Shown here piece after piece: positions 8,689-17,973 of a stretch of DNA of 64,000 nucleotides. The DNA is from CAWCPR01 sp963797475 (GTDB lineage: Bacteria > Chloroflexota > Anaerolineae > Anaerolineales > UBA4823): the NCBI GenBank assembly GCA_963797475.1, contig CAWCPR010000019.1:1-64000 (forward strand). Direction: 5' to 3'. The notes under the pieces were generated by a model that saw only the letters and a program-made list of their open reading frames with translations, did no database searches and was not told the DNA's origin. The position numbers were made by a program, and so were the translations under genes. The first letter of the stretch is position 1; every line of letters starts with the position of its first letter.

Positions 8689-9921
8689 TTAACCTGCCGT
8701 TCGAATGATAAACCCCTTCAAATAAGCGCCTTCAGGAAAGTTTAATGCTACAGGATGGTCGAAATCCTGGTGCAGCCGTTCCAGAATTTCCGCCTCCACG
8801 CCAGCATCCAACGCCGCGCCTGCGACGATTTTTTGGAAAAGGTCTTCGTTGACCCCTCCCGAACAGGAAAATGTGGCCAAAATACCACCCGGGTTCAACA
8901 ATTTGAACGCTAGCAGATTGATATCTTTATACCCTCGCGCAGCACGCTGGGCTTGAGAAGCTGTAGCGGCGAATTTCGGAGGATCCAAAATCACCATATC
9001 GAAATGCTTGCCTTCATCCCGAAAGCTTCGCAGAGCCTTGAAGACATCTCTCTGGATCCAGTCCACCTGCTGCATGGGGAGCGCATTGATCGCCAGGTTT
9101 TCTCGCGCCAACGCCAGGGCCGCGGCAGAGACATCCACGGCTGTAACTTTTTCAGCGCCAGATTTCAAGACGTACGCACAGAAACCCCCTGTATAAGTAA
9201 AACAATCCAATACGGTCCGGCCCTTCGCCAATTCAGCGACTCGCTTTCGATTCGATCGCTGGTCGAGATAGAAACCAGTCTTATGGCCCTGGCGGATATC
9301 CACCCGAAAACGGATGCCGTTTTCAAGGATTTCAATCACTTCCGGTTCTTGCGGCCCCCGGACTGGGCCGACACGCATCGGTAATCCTTCTAAGCTGCGG
9401 ACTTCCGCGTCGGAGCGTTCGTAGACACGCTTCGCGCCGCTGATTTCAATCAACATATTTGCTAACATTTCACGCCAGCGCTCAGGCCCGCTGCTCAGGC
9501 ATTGGATGACCAGGGTATCTTCATACCGGTCAACGATCAAACCGGGTAAATGATCCGATTCGCCGTGAACCAGACGCAGCGCAGATTGTCTTCCAGAAAA
9601 TTCATACACACGGCGAGTTTCGATCGCAGCGGAAATCTTCCGCCGAAAAAAATCTTCATCAACCGCTTCACCAGAATCCCAGGTCCAAATTCTGACCCGA
9701 ATTTGTGAATTTGGACTGTAAGCGCCGCACCCTAGAAAATCTCCACTGGCAGAAAACACCTTGACCGTTTCCCCTACCCCAGGATCTCCCGAAACGGTTG
9801 CGACGGCGCCGGAATAAACCCAGGGATGGCGCCGTAGCAAGGATTTTTCTCTTCCGGGTTTTAAAGTAATTGAGGCCATATTAACAGAAAAACGCGAAGC
9901 ATCACAGGAAAGACGCTCCAC
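8689..9921 (-). CDS. rlmI: RlmI-like SAM-dependent 23S rRNA (cytosine-C5) methyltransferase
   Basis: About 400 residues. An N-terminal PUA domain (KPGREKSLLRRHPWVYSGAV) is followed by a central EEHD-like region (GHKTGFYLDQRSNR) and a Rossmann methyltransferase: VLDCFTYTGGFCAYVLKSGA, VTAVDVSAAAL and the catalytic-loop DPPKFA. C-terminal CSGGV supplies the second conserved cysteine region. The family methylates C1962 of 23S rRNA or is annotated as class I rRNA methyltransferase. The GTG at 9921 is the longest start; ATG at 9879 (MASITLKPG) matches usual family N-termini better. Neither has a strong ribosome-binding site. Confidence 0.88.
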   Translation of the reverse strand: MERLSCDASRFSVNMASITLKPGREKSLLRRHPWVYSGAVATVSGDPGVGETVKVFSASGDFLGCGAYSPNSQIRVRIWTWDSGEAVDEDFFRRKISAAIETRRVYEFSGRQSALRLVHGESDHLPGLIVDRYEDTLVIQCLSSGPERWREMLANMLIEISGAKRVYERSDAEVRSLEGLPMRVGPVRGPQEPEVIEILENGIRFRVDIRQGHKTGFYLDQRSNRKRVAELAKGRTVLDCFTYTGGFCAYVLKSGAEKVTAVDVSAAALALARENLAINALPMQQVDWIQRDVFKALRSFRDEGKHFDMVILDPPKFAATASQAQRAARGYKDINLLAFKLLNPGGILATFSCSGGVNEDLFQKIVAGAALDAGVEAEILERLHQDFDHPVALNFPEGAYLKGFIIRTAG

Positions 9922-9943
9922 GTCCAGCCTGATCTACCGCCGG

Positions 9944-11155
9944 TCAGGTAATTAATCCGATTTTTCTGCCCGCCGTTTCAATGACATCCATCGCCCTTTC
10001 GATTTCGTCCGGTTCGTGGGCTGCGGTAACCGTCGCCCTCAATCGCGCTAATCCCGGTGGAACTGCTGGAGATACGACGGGCAGCACGAAAATATCGTGT
10101 CGCTGAGCCTCACGGGTCATCTGGTACGCGGTTTCATCGCTCCCGCAAATCACCGGGACAATTGCAGTCTGTGAATACAAGGTATCCAGCCCACGTTCTT
10201 GCAGGCCGCGGATGAACTGGTGAGTATTCGCGCACAATTTTTGAACGCGCCAGGGTTCATCCAGTATCACTTCAAAGGAAGCTTTAGCCGCGGCAGCCTG
10301 GGCTGGCGGTAATGCAGCCGAAAATATGTATGCCCGGCTGGAATGGCGTAGATAATCGACAAGTTCTTTTTTACCAGCCACATAACCTCCCACAGACGGG
10401 ATGGTTTTGCTCAGAGTCCCCATCTTGATGTCGATGGTCCCTTCCAATCCAAAATGTTCCTCAATGCCGCGACCAGTTTTACCCAACACCCCTACGGAAT
10501 GCGCCTCATCAACCATTAACCAGGCGTCGTAGCGCTTACAAAGCTCGACTAGGCGCGGAAAATCAATAATATCGCCGTCCATACTGAAGACCGAATCGGT
10601 CACGACGAGCTTTGTTGCGCCGCTTGGAAGCTTTCGCAGCCGGTTCTCAAGAGCTTCCATGTCGTTGTGATTAAAACGAAGGAATTTAGCCCCGGACATC
10701 AAACAACCATCCACGATGCTGGCGTGATTCAATTTATCCGAGATCACGTAATCCCCACGTCCGAGAAGTGTAGATACGACAGTCAGATTTGTAACATACC
10801 CGGATGTATAGGTAATCGCAGCTTCTGCTCCTTTAAAATCAGCAATGGTTTCTTCCAATTCGCGATGGAGCGTCAGCGTGCCGGCCAGTGTGCGCACGCC
10901 GTGCGTGCCCGACCCAAAACGATCGATGGCTGCCTTAGCAGCCGCGTTAATTCGCGGATGTCCTACCAGGCCCAGGTAGCTGTAGGAGGCAAACATACTC
11001 ATTTCGCGCCCATCGATGATAACACGCGCCCCGCCTCGAAGCTCCGAAACCGGCTGGTTATAGAAATATAGGTCCGCCTTTTGGATTTCGGTCACACGTT
11101 TATGCATCGCGTTTATTCGCTGAATAACAGCGTCTTCATTTTTTGAAAAATCCAT
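9944..11155 (-). CDS. Alpha-oxoamine synthase family PLP enzyme (KBL/BioF/SPT-like)
   Basis: A 403-residue fold-type I aminotransferase-like enzyme. YSYLGLVGHPRI, GSGTHGVRTLAGT, the cofactor-stacking KLNHASIVDGC, DEAHSVGVLG, and the PLP lysine in GTLSKTIPSVGGYVAG are all present. The family condenses an amino acid with an acyl-CoA: glycine C-acetyltransferase, 8-amino-7-oxononanoate synthase or serine palmitoyltransferase. No biotin or threonine-dehydrogenase gene lies nearby, so the substrate is not assigned. The residues before the fold (about 1-40) match the N-terminal extension of the SPT/KBL type. Confidence 0.88.
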   Translation of the reverse strand: MDFSKNEDAVIQRINAMHKRVTEIQKADLYFYNQPVSELRGGARVIIDGREMSMFASYSYLGLVGHPRINAAAKAAIDRFGSGTHGVRTLAGTLTLHRELEETIADFKGAEAAITYTSGYVTNLTVVSTLLGRGDYVISDKLNHASIVDGCLMSGAKFLRFNHNDMEALENRLRKLPSGATKLVVTDSVFSMDGDIIDFPRLVELCKRYDAWLMVDEAHSVGVLGKTGRGIEEHFGLEGTIDIKMGTLSKTIPSVGGYVAGKKELVDYLRHSSRAYIFSAALPPAQAAAAKASFEVILDEPWRVQKLCANTHQFIRGLQERGLDTLYSQTAIVPVICGSDETAYQMTREAQRHDIFVLPVVSPAVPPGLARLRATVTAAHEPDEIERAMDVIETAGRKIGLIT

Positions 11156-11201
11156 AATAAGCTCCCGTTAATTTTTTGGTAAATTGAGGAACATTGGGTC
11201 G

Positions 11202-13244
11202 TTAATTCGCCTCACCGGCCAGCCGGCGCAGGCCTGCCTCGTCCAGGGTGTCTACGCCTAAAGATTGGGCTTTCGTCAATTTTGATCCAGGGTTTTCCCC
11301 AAGGACCAGGTAACTGGTTTTCTTGCTGATAGAATCTGTCACCTTCCCGCCATGCTTTTGGATCAGCGATTTCGCTTCATCACGAGAGAGGGAGGGCAGG
11401 CTTCCAGTAATCACAAAAGTCAGTCCCTCGAGAATGCGAGCACCTGGAGCAGCGCTTGTGGAGATTGTCTCTTTTGGCCAGACGCCGAATGATTTTAGTT
11501 TCTTCAATACTTCCTGATTACGGGGGCGGGCGAACCAATCGACAACAGCCTGGGCGATGTTCGGCCCAACTCCTTCAATGTTTTGCAATTCTTCAGCAGT
11601 GGTTTCTCCCAGCTCATCCAGATCAGAATAATGTTGGGCCAGGTCTGCCGCCATGACATCGCCTACCCCGCGTATGCCCAAAGCGTTGATCAACCTTGCA
11701 AGCGGCCTGATTTTCGAAGCTGCGATGGCTTCGATGAGGTTATCCGCTTTTTTCTCCGCAAAGCCCTCCAATCCAAGTAAATCTTCCCGGCGAAGTAAAT
11801 ACAGGTCGGCGACGTCCTTCACCAGGCCGGTATTTACCAGTTGCTCGACGATCTTAATTCCCAGGCCAACGATATCCATAGCTCCACGGGATACAAAGTG
11901 TTCCAGATTGCGAATTAACTGCTCCGGACAGGCCGAGTTGACACAATACCAGGCAACTTCGCCGGGGATATTCTCCACCGGCTCTCCGCAAGCCGGGCAA
12001 ACGGTGGGCGGCTGGTAAACTTGTTCTTCACCCGTTCTGATTGCTTCCACCGGGCCAATTACATAAGGGATCACCTCACCAGCGCGCTTCACCCGGACAC
12101 GGTCTCCAATGCGGATGTCTTTGTCTGCAATATAATCGAAATTATGGAGCGTGGCTTGTTTAACGATCACGCCTCCGATCTCAACCGGCTCAAGAATCGC
12201 ATACGGCGTCAATACCCCCGTTCTCCCGACGTTGGTACCGATATTCAACAATCGTGTTGTCACCTCCTGAGCAGGAAACTTATAAGCTATCGCACCACGC
12301 GGGTCTTTACCGACATAGCCAAGATCTCTTTGCAGAGTCAAATCATTGATCTTAATGACCAGGCCATCCACCTCGAAGGGAAGAGAATTACGCTGGCCCT
12401 CCCAGGAGATACAATAGTTAATCGCATCTTCCAGGTTAGAAAACCTTTCCGCCTGCGGTGCAGGAAACCCCAACGCGCGTAAATATTGGAGCGTTTCCCA
12501 TTGGGTCTGCGGTAAATCACCATCACTTCCAACAATTGCATAGGTTAAAAGACGCAGCGGTCTGGAGGCGGTTAACGATGGGTCTAACTGGCGCAGCGAT
12601 CCGGCAGCCGTATTACGGGGGTTGAGATAGGTTTTCCCGCCCAATTTCTCCAGACGCTCGTTCAAGCGCTCAAAATCCTCGATATTCATAAACGCTTCGC
12701 CCCGGACAACCAGGTAAGGCGGCGGAGTTGGTCCATCAAGATCTGCTGGCAGCTTCAGGGGGACGGCGCGAACTGTGCGTAGATTTCCGGTGATATCCTC
12801 GCCCACTTCACCGTTGCCGCGCGTCGCGCCAAGGACAAATCCCCCATCCCGGTAGTGCAGGACCACTGTCAAGCCGTCAATTTTCGGCTCGACGACATAA
12901 TCCGTCTGAGCGACTCGCTCATCCAGGCGCAGTATCCGGTCATGCCAGGCGCGAATATCGCCTGCGCCAAAAGCATTCGCCAGGCTGAGAATAGGGGCTG
13001 GATGATTTACCCTGACAAATTTCGCGGCAGCTTCGCCTCCCGCTCTTTGAGTTGGGGAATCGGGGGTCACCCATTCAGGGTGAATTTCCTCGATGGCTCG
13101 CAGCTCATTCAACAATTGGTCGAACTCGGCATCACTGATGACCGGATCATCCAAAACGTTGTAACGATAATTATGATAATGGATCTGCTTACGCAGCTCT
13201 TCCAAACGGCGAGGTAAATTCTCGAGCTCTTGTGGGTTATCCAT
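11202..13244 (-). CDS. ligA: NAD-dependent DNA ligase LigA
   Basis: A 680-residue complete LigA. The N-terminal Ia domain reads YHNYRYNVLDDPVISDAEFD. The adenylation domain has the KIDG motif (VVEPKIDGLTVVLHYR), with GEVGEDITGNLRTV and FEVDGLVIKIND. An OB fold follows, then the Cys4 zinc finger (CPACGEP...YCVNSACPEQ), helix-hairpin-helix repeats and a C-terminal BRCT domain (LEGLTFVITGSL). It seals nicks during replication and repair using NAD+. Length and domain order are normal. It ends 15 bases before the ctaA stop region on the same strand and is probably constitutive. Confidence 0.97.
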   Translation of the reverse strand: MDNPQELENLPRRLEELRKQIHYHNYRYNVLDDPVISDAEFDQLLNELRAIEEIHPEWVTPDSPTQRAGGEAAAKFVRVNHPAPILSLANAFGAGDIRAWHDRILRLDERVAQTDYVVEPKIDGLTVVLHYRDGGFVLGATRGNGEVGEDITGNLRTVRAVPLKLPADLDGPTPPPYLVVRGEAFMNIEDFERLNERLEKLGGKTYLNPRNTAAGSLRQLDPSLTASRPLRLLTYAIVGSDGDLPQTQWETLQYLRALGFPAPQAERFSNLEDAINYCISWEGQRNSLPFEVDGLVIKINDLTLQRDLGYVGKDPRGAIAYKFPAQEVTTRLLNIGTNVGRTGVLTPYAILEPVEIGGVIVKQATLHNFDYIADKDIRIGDRVRVKRAGEVIPYVIGPVEAIRTGEEQVYQPPTVCPACGEPVENIPGEVAWYCVNSACPEQLIRNLEHFVSRGAMDIVGLGIKIVEQLVNTGLVKDVADLYLLRREDLLGLEGFAEKKADNLIEAIAASKIRPLARLINALGIRGVGDVMAADLAQHYSDLDELGETTAEELQNIEGVGPNIAQAVVDWFARPRNQEVLKKLKSFGVWPKETISTSAAPGARILEGLTFVITGSLPSLSRDEAKSLIQKHGGKVTDSISKKTSYLVLGENPGSKLTKAQSLGVDTLDEAGLRRLAGEAN

Positions 13245-13259
13245 ACTGTGTCTACCCGG

Positions 13260-14231
13260 CTATATCGAATGAGATCCCTGTGGGTTTGGCACTCCCAACG
13301 GTTGGGCCGGTAATTCGGCCTGCGAGACAGATTTTTCTCGGGCGAACACCTCAGCTCCAAGCAGCACCAGGGTGATCCAAAGCGAATCCGCCATAAACAA
13401 ATGAATGATCTGTATCCATACAGGCGCTAATAATACAACATTCGCTAAACCAATGCCCAATTGAAGCAAAAAGAGAATGGAAAACAATATTACAAAACGC
13501 TTTATTTCGGTTTTAGGCCGGAACAGCGCTAACAAGCCGCTAACAAAAATCAAGTAGAAGCCAACCAGGATAGCTAAAACCGGGTGCCAAAATCTTAACC
13601 GGATGAGGAAATTTGCTGTTGGGGAAAAATCTTGTTGGATCCCCTGCGCCAGAGAAGCTGCTGGAAAGAGTGTGTCGCCCAGTGCAGTGATAGCCCCGCT
13701 CACCCCTAAGAGAAGCACCCCCAGGAACCCAAGCCCCAGTCCCCAAAGCGCCAATCCCTGGCCTTTAAGATCAGGCCTCTCCCCGCCGGAAGCCCACCAC
13801 GCCGTCAGGGTTAAGCTGGCCAGCAGCAGAAATGTATTCACCAGGTGAATCGCGGTTGGAACAGCCGCGGCATTTTGGCCGACCCAACCAAAAAGAACCA
13901 ATCCCGCCCCAACAATCGCTTCGGTAAGGATAAAAAAAACGGACAAAAGCGCGCCTGTACGGACTGGATGCCCTTTTCCATAGGCTCTGAATGCCCAAAT
14001 GAGTAAGCCAGCGATAAAGATCACAGACAACCCGCTGGACATACGGTGGATAAATTCTATGATCGTCTCGACCTGAGGCGCACGCGGGATAACTTCTCCA
14101 TTGCAAAGCGGCCAGTGGCTCCCGCAGCCTGCGCCGGAGCTCGAAGCCCGCACATACGCACCCCATAATACTACAGCGACATTAAATGCCAACACAGTCC
14201 AGGCATATTTCGCGAAGCGAGATAATTTCAT
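13260..14231 (-). CDS. ctaA: Heme A synthase (COX15/CtaA family)
   Basis: About 323 residues with eight predicted membrane helices. The signature N-terminus WTVLAFNVAVVLWGAYVRASSSG is followed by GAGCGSHWPLCNGEVIP with its paired cysteines, and IEFIHRMSSG holds a heme-ligand histidine. The second half has ATRIHLVNTF-like and IQIIHLFMADSLW histidines. The family oxidises the C8 methyl of heme O to make heme A for aa3-type oxidases, so the organism probably respires oxygen. The start at ATG 14231 follows AAGGGGAAGG; an upstream in-frame extension to 14351 lacks the family pattern. The C-terminal 25 residues are an unconserved polar tail. Confidence 0.92.
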   Translation of the reverse strand: MKLSRFAKYAWTVLAFNVAVVLWGAYVRASSSGAGCGSHWPLCNGEVIPRAPQVETIIEFIHRMSSGLSVIFIAGLLIWAFRAYGKGHPVRTGALLSVFFILTEAIVGAGLVLFGWVGQNAAAVPTAIHLVNTFLLLASLTLTAWWASGGERPDLKGQGLALWGLGLGFLGVLLLGVSGAITALGDTLFPAASLAQGIQQDFSPTANFLIRLRFWHPVLAILVGFYLIFVSGLLALFRPKTEIKRFVILFSILFLLQLGIGLANVVLLAPVWIQIIHLFMADSLWITLVLLGAEVFAREKSVSQAELPAQPLGVPNPQGSHSI

Positions 14232-14646
14232 GAAATCCTTCCCCTTTACACCGATGAGGCGGTCAAACGGATCGTTATTCCAAAAAAGGCCCCTCGAGCA
14301 AATTCTCAACCTGATCCCGAGCAGTGTACCACGACTGATCTCGAAACTCAACCGCGAAGGTTATGGGTATTTAGCAATCGCTGTTCGGGAACCCCGGATT
14401 TGCTCACAGAAGGTGTTAGGCGCCTATGGTGCACCACGCACTATGTTGAAAAGAGATTCATCATAATAGGTGAAAATATAGAGTCGATCTTTGCTGTATT
14501 GAAAACGCGGCTATAATACAAAAGTGGTTTGTGTTTGATCCCATCGGCCGGGTAGAATCAACCAGGCTATTCCTGGTGGCTGAACCCCGCCCTACCGATA
14601 GATTATCCGACCCTCACATCCTTGCCAATTAATCTGAGGTGAACAG
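14232..14646 (+). other. Intergenic region with promoter and structured leader candidate
   Basis: This 415-base gap separates divergent ctaA and the glutaredoxin gene. TATAAT at 14512-14517 with a poor TTGCTG at 14491-14496 (spacing 15) may drive the glutaredoxin gene through a leader of about 120 bases. Within the leader, ACCAGG-CTATT-CCTGGT (14559-14575 region) forms a hairpin, flanked by GGTAG/CTACC. No known riboswitch was recognised. The palindromes TAGGCGCCTA and TGGTGCACCA lie further upstream. No coding sequence is supported. Confidence 0.4.
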
Positions 14647-14901
14647 TTGGTGGACGAAGGACTGATCGTTTACGGCGCGGATTGGTGCGGTGATTGCCGC
14701 CGGGCGAAGCGCTTTCTGACTCAACACAGCGTCCCCTTTCGTTGGATCGATATCGAAAAAGATAAAGACGGGGAAAAATATGTGCGCGAAGTGAATAAAG
14801 GGTTGCGCAGCATCCCTACCATCATTTTTCAGGACGGTTCGATCCTGGTTGAGCCCAGTAATTTCCAGCTCGCTAAAAAATTAAACATATCTTTGTTTTA
14901 G
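14647..14901 (+). CDS. Glutaredoxin-like thiol-disulfide protein
   Basis: An 84-residue single-domain thioredoxin fold. The redox motif CGDC is at residues 14-17 within IVYGADWCGDCRRAKRFL, and the cis-proline follows in RSIPTIIF near residues 57-63. The CGDC rather than CPYC site and the C-terminal helix suit the mycoredoxin/glutaredoxin-like family, which reduces mixed disulfides. The start is TTG 14647, with GAGGTG about six bases before it; GTG at 14650 is an alternative. A single gene with no operon partner. Confidence 0.85.
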   Translation: MVDEGLIVYGADWCGDCRRAKRFLTQHSVPFRWIDIEKDKDGEKYVREVNKGLRSIPTIIFQDGSILVEPSNFQLAKKLNISLF

Positions 14902-15155
14902 AAGTCCGAAACACTTTTCTCTGTGGTCCTTTGAAATTACTTAATTCAATATTCAATTCACCCCCAGCCCTGGTTCCTTTCCTATTAAATTTCCACCATT
15001 TTACCAGATTGGAATTGTCCTTGAGCATGCATATCTGTACCGGATTATCCAGTCCAATCCGCTCAAAATATCGAATTTCTGCAAGCCGGGGTTGTCCCTG
15101 AATTCTTTAGCGACTATAATTTTCCCAAGTACATAAACCATAAACCTGAGGCCAA

Positions 15156-15860
15156 ATGCCAGAAAAGATTTTAATCGTAGAAGATGAACCCGCCCTGCAA
15201 GAAACCCTGGCCTACAATCTAAAGCGCCAGGGCTACCAGGTGGAGACTGCCAGCGATGGACAGGCAGCATTGGACAAAGCCCGCCAAAATCGCCCGGATC
15301 TAATCGTTTTGGATGTCATGCTCCCGATTTTGGACGGGTTTGAAGTTTGCCGGATTTTACGCCCTGAGATGAACGTCCCGATTTTAATGCTTACAGCCCG
15401 AGATGATGAAATTGACCGGGTAATTGGGTTGGAGATGGGCGCGGATGATTACATTACAAAGCCGTTCAGCATGCGTGAATTTCTCGCCAGGGTGAAAGCC
15501 CATTTGCGCCGCGTCCGGCTGATCCGCGAAGAGATGGACGCCGATTCAACTCAACATAACGAGATTTTACAATTCGGAAATCTCTCGCTGGATTTGACTC
15601 GCCGGGAAGTCCTATTTAAGAGTTAACCCATGATGATCAAGCCGAAAGAATTCGAGCTGCTTCTGTTCCTGGCGCGTCATCGTGGGCAGGTGCTCACTCG
15701 TGAATTAATCCTGGATCGCGTTTGGGGATGGGATTTCAGCGGCGGAAGCCGAACGGTAGACGTGCACATTCGCTGGCTACGCGAAAAGATCGAAGAAAAT
15801 CCAGCGGAGCCAATCAGGATCGTTACCGTTCGCGGCGCCGGGTATCGCTTTGAAGGTTAA
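15156..15860 (+). pseudogene. PhoB/PhoP-type response regulator interrupted by an in-frame TAA
   Basis: One frame of 235 codons encodes a complete OmpR/PhoB-class regulator except for a TAA at codon 157 (15624-15626). Before it lies the receiver domain: acidic pocket VEDEP, phosphorylation site Asp53 in LDVMLP, LMLTARDD and the YITKPF lysine. After it lies the winged-helix domain: KPKEFELLLFLARHRGQVLTR, RVWGWDFSGGSRTVDVHIRWLREKI, VRGAGYRF. The stop sits in the linker, where homologues usually have an acidic residue; GAA to TAA is a one-base change. ATG codons just after the stop could restart the DNA-binding half. It probably responds to phosphate through the adjacent kinase. Sequencing error is not excluded. 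Confidence 0.8.
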
Positions 15861-15898
15861 AGACCACTTCGAGTGATTTTTTTCATTCAAGGAGATCG

Positions 15899-17659
15899 AT
15901 GTTTCCCAGTATCCGCTTACGCATTGCCGTTCCTTACGTCATTCTGATCGCGATAACCCTCCTGGCGGTCGGCGTCTATCTGTCTACGTTGATCCGCAGG
16001 ACTTTAACGGACCACATCCAAAGTGAATTGACTTCGCAAGCCCGCCTGGTGAGTGACGTTCTCGCCCCATCTATGGAACCGGCAGCGGTCGATCCAAACC
16101 AGTTTGACGCGCTCGCCAGACATTGGGCTTCCGTTCTCAACGCGCGTGTGACGATTATTGCATTGGACGGAACGGTATTGGGCGATTCGGAGGAAGACCG
16201 GGCGCAAATGGATAACCAGCTAAATCGCCCGGAAGTTGGGCAGGCGCAGCAATTGGGCACTGGAAATTCAGTTCGTTTTGAACAAACCGCTGGTGATGAA
16301 ATGATGTATGTCGCTGCGGCGATTTCCAGGGATGGTTCCCAGGCTGGCTTTGTCCGGATGGGGCTGCCCTTGCAAGCAGTTACCGCTAATATCAATCAGA
16401 TCCAGAGAACACTGCTCGTCGCGACTTTAATAGCTGTTGTTTTGGCATTGTTTTTAGCCGCATGGGTCGCAAGCCGGACGACTCGCCCGCTGAGTGAATT
16501 AACCCACACGGCAAAGAAAATTTCCAGCGGTGATTTTAGCGAGAGAATTGTACCCGTCACCCAGGATGAAGTTGGCCAGTTGACGAATGCGTTCAACCAG
16601 ATGGCGATTCAATTACATGACCAGATTGGTGTTTTGGAAACCGAACGCAGCAAAACGGCGGCAGTTTTGCAGGAGATGACCGATGGCGTGGTGATTGTGG
16701 ATGAAAATGGTACTGTACAGTTGTTGAACCCGGCTGCACTGAATATGTTCGCAGTGGCTGAATCTGAAGCGATCGGTCGCTCATTGGTTGAAGTTCTCCG
16801 CCATCACCAACTCGTGGACCTTTGGCAGCGCTGCCTCGAGACAGGAGATCCTCAAGTTTCAACCCTGGAGATTCCCATAAAAGGTCTTTATCTGCAGAGT
16901 GTAGCCACGCCCCTTGGGAAGGAATTGCCCGGCAGCACGCTGTTATTATTCCAGAACCTCACCCGGGTCCGCCGTTTGGAGACCATTCGCCGGGATTTTA
17001 TCAGCAATATTTCCCACGAGCTGCGCACTCCACTCGCTTCCCTTAAGGCCCTGACGGAAACGCTCCAGGAAAGCGCCCTGGATGACCCGCCGGCTGCCAG
17101 GCGTTTCCTGGACCGAATGGAGACCGAGGTAGATGCGCTTAGTTTAATGGTCTCCGAGCTATTGGAGCTTTCCCGAATCGAATCTGGGCGCGTTCCCTTG
17201 CAGCTCAAGCCGGAAAATCCCGCCGATATCTTGAGCGAGTCCGTCGACCGCCTGAAGCTCCAGGCTGAACGCGCCGGCCTGCAACTGTCAATTGACTGTC
17301 CCAATCACCTGCCCATGGTGCTTGCGGATATGACCCGCTTGGAACAAGTAATCGTAAACTTGCTGCACAATGCAATAAAATTCACCCCCGCCGGGGGATC
17401 TATCACCGTCAGCGCCCATTTAGACGATTCCGACGTGCAGTTCAATGTAACCGATACCGGCATCGGTATCCCTGCTGCAGATCTTCCACGTATTTTCGAA
17501 CGATTTTACAAAACAGATCGCGCCCGTTCCAGTGGTGGGACAGGGCTTGGGTTGGCGATCGCCCGCCACCTGGTCGAAGCTCATGGGGGAAAAATTTGGG
17601 CAGTAAGCGAAGAAGGCAAAGGCAGCTCTTTCTCATTCATCATACCCCTGGCAGCTTGA
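15899..17659 (+). CDS. phoR: PhoR-like sensor histidine kinase
   Basis: 586 residues. Membrane helix 1 is near residues 9-29, an extracytoplasmic sensor follows, then helix 2 near 165-188, a HAMP linker (ASRTTRPLSELTHTAKKISSGDF), a PAS domain (GVVIVDENGTVQLLNPAALNMF), HisKA with phospho-acceptor His373 in NISHELRTPLASL, and an HATPase with NLLHNAIKFTP, DTGIGIP, FERFYKTD and GTGLGLAIA. It should phosphorylate the adjacent PhoB/PhoP-like regulator. Clustering with pst/phoU and Pho-box-like repeats supports phosphate sensing. An AAGGAG site precedes the ATG by five bases. Confidence 0.92.
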   Translation: MFPSIRLRIAVPYVILIAITLLAVGVYLSTLIRRTLTDHIQSELTSQARLVSDVLAPSMEPAAVDPNQFDALARHWASVLNARVTIIALDGTVLGDSEEDRAQMDNQLNRPEVGQAQQLGTGNSVRFEQTAGDEMMYVAAAISRDGSQAGFVRMGLPLQAVTANINQIQRTLLVATLIAVVLALFLAAWVASRTTRPLSELTHTAKKISSGDFSERIVPVTQDEVGQLTNAFNQMAIQLHDQIGVLETERSKTAAVLQEMTDGVVIVDENGTVQLLNPAALNMFAVAESEAIGRSLVEVLRHHQLVDLWQRCLETGDPQVSTLEIPIKGLYLQSVATPLGKELPGSTLLLFQNLTRVRRLETIRRDFISNISHELRTPLASLKALTETLQESALDDPPAARRFLDRMETEVDALSLMVSELLELSRIESGRVPLQLKPENPADILSESVDRLKLQAERAGLQLSIDCPNHLPMVLADMTRLEQVIVNLLHNAIKFTPAGGSITVSAHLDDSDVQFNVTDTGIGIPAADLPRIFERFYKTDRARSSGGTGLGLAIARHLVEAHGGKIWAVSEEGKGSSFSFIIPLAA

Positions 17660-17708
17660 ATTCAGGACTCCTCCCGAAACAAAAAGCTTTACTCCTCGTT
17701 TGCATACT

Positions 17709-17752
17709 GTTAACCTGGTATTTAAAGATTGTTAAATACGCTGTGCTATGCT
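17709..17752 (+). promoter_or_regulatory. Pho-box-like repeat array with -10
   Basis: Three hexamers at exact 11-base steps: GTTAAC (17709), ATTTAA (17720) and GTTAAA (17731). TATGCT at 17747 lies where a -10 would sit, with no separate -35. This is the layout of PhoB/PhoP-activated promoters. It precedes the 34-residue ORF and surE. Confidence 0.55.
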
Positions 17753-17812
17753 GGTAGCGATGCGAGGATTTGCTGTTAATGGCTATTCATTTAAATATTG
17801 GGAGTGACGGGA

Positions 17813-17917
17813 ATGGCTGATCAAATCTTTTTGATTGTGCTTATTTTGATTACTTTTGGCACCTTTGCCTTCGACCTGTGGAATGAAAAGCGCAATGAGA
17901 GCAACAGGCGAAATTAG
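17813..17917 (+). CDS. Small single-pass membrane protein, 34 residues
   Basis: ATG at 17813 opens a 34-codon frame ending in TAG. GGGAG stands upstream as a ribosome-binding site. MADQIFLIVLILITFGTFAF forms one hydrophobic helix, then DLW and a basic, polar tail (NEKRNESNRRN) that would face the cytoplasm. It lies about 75 bases behind a Pho-box-like array and 56 bases before surE, so it may be a phosphate-regulated small protein, perhaps a modulator of PhoR or Pst (inference). I do not recognise a family. The clean TM/charged-tail pattern argues against a random ORF. Confidence 0.5.
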   Translation: MADQIFLIVLILITFGTFAFDLWNEKRNESNRRN

Positions 17918-17973
17918 GACGTAAAGTTGCAGTCCCTTCGCAATCTCCAGAGATTCATCGATGTGGGAGAAAA

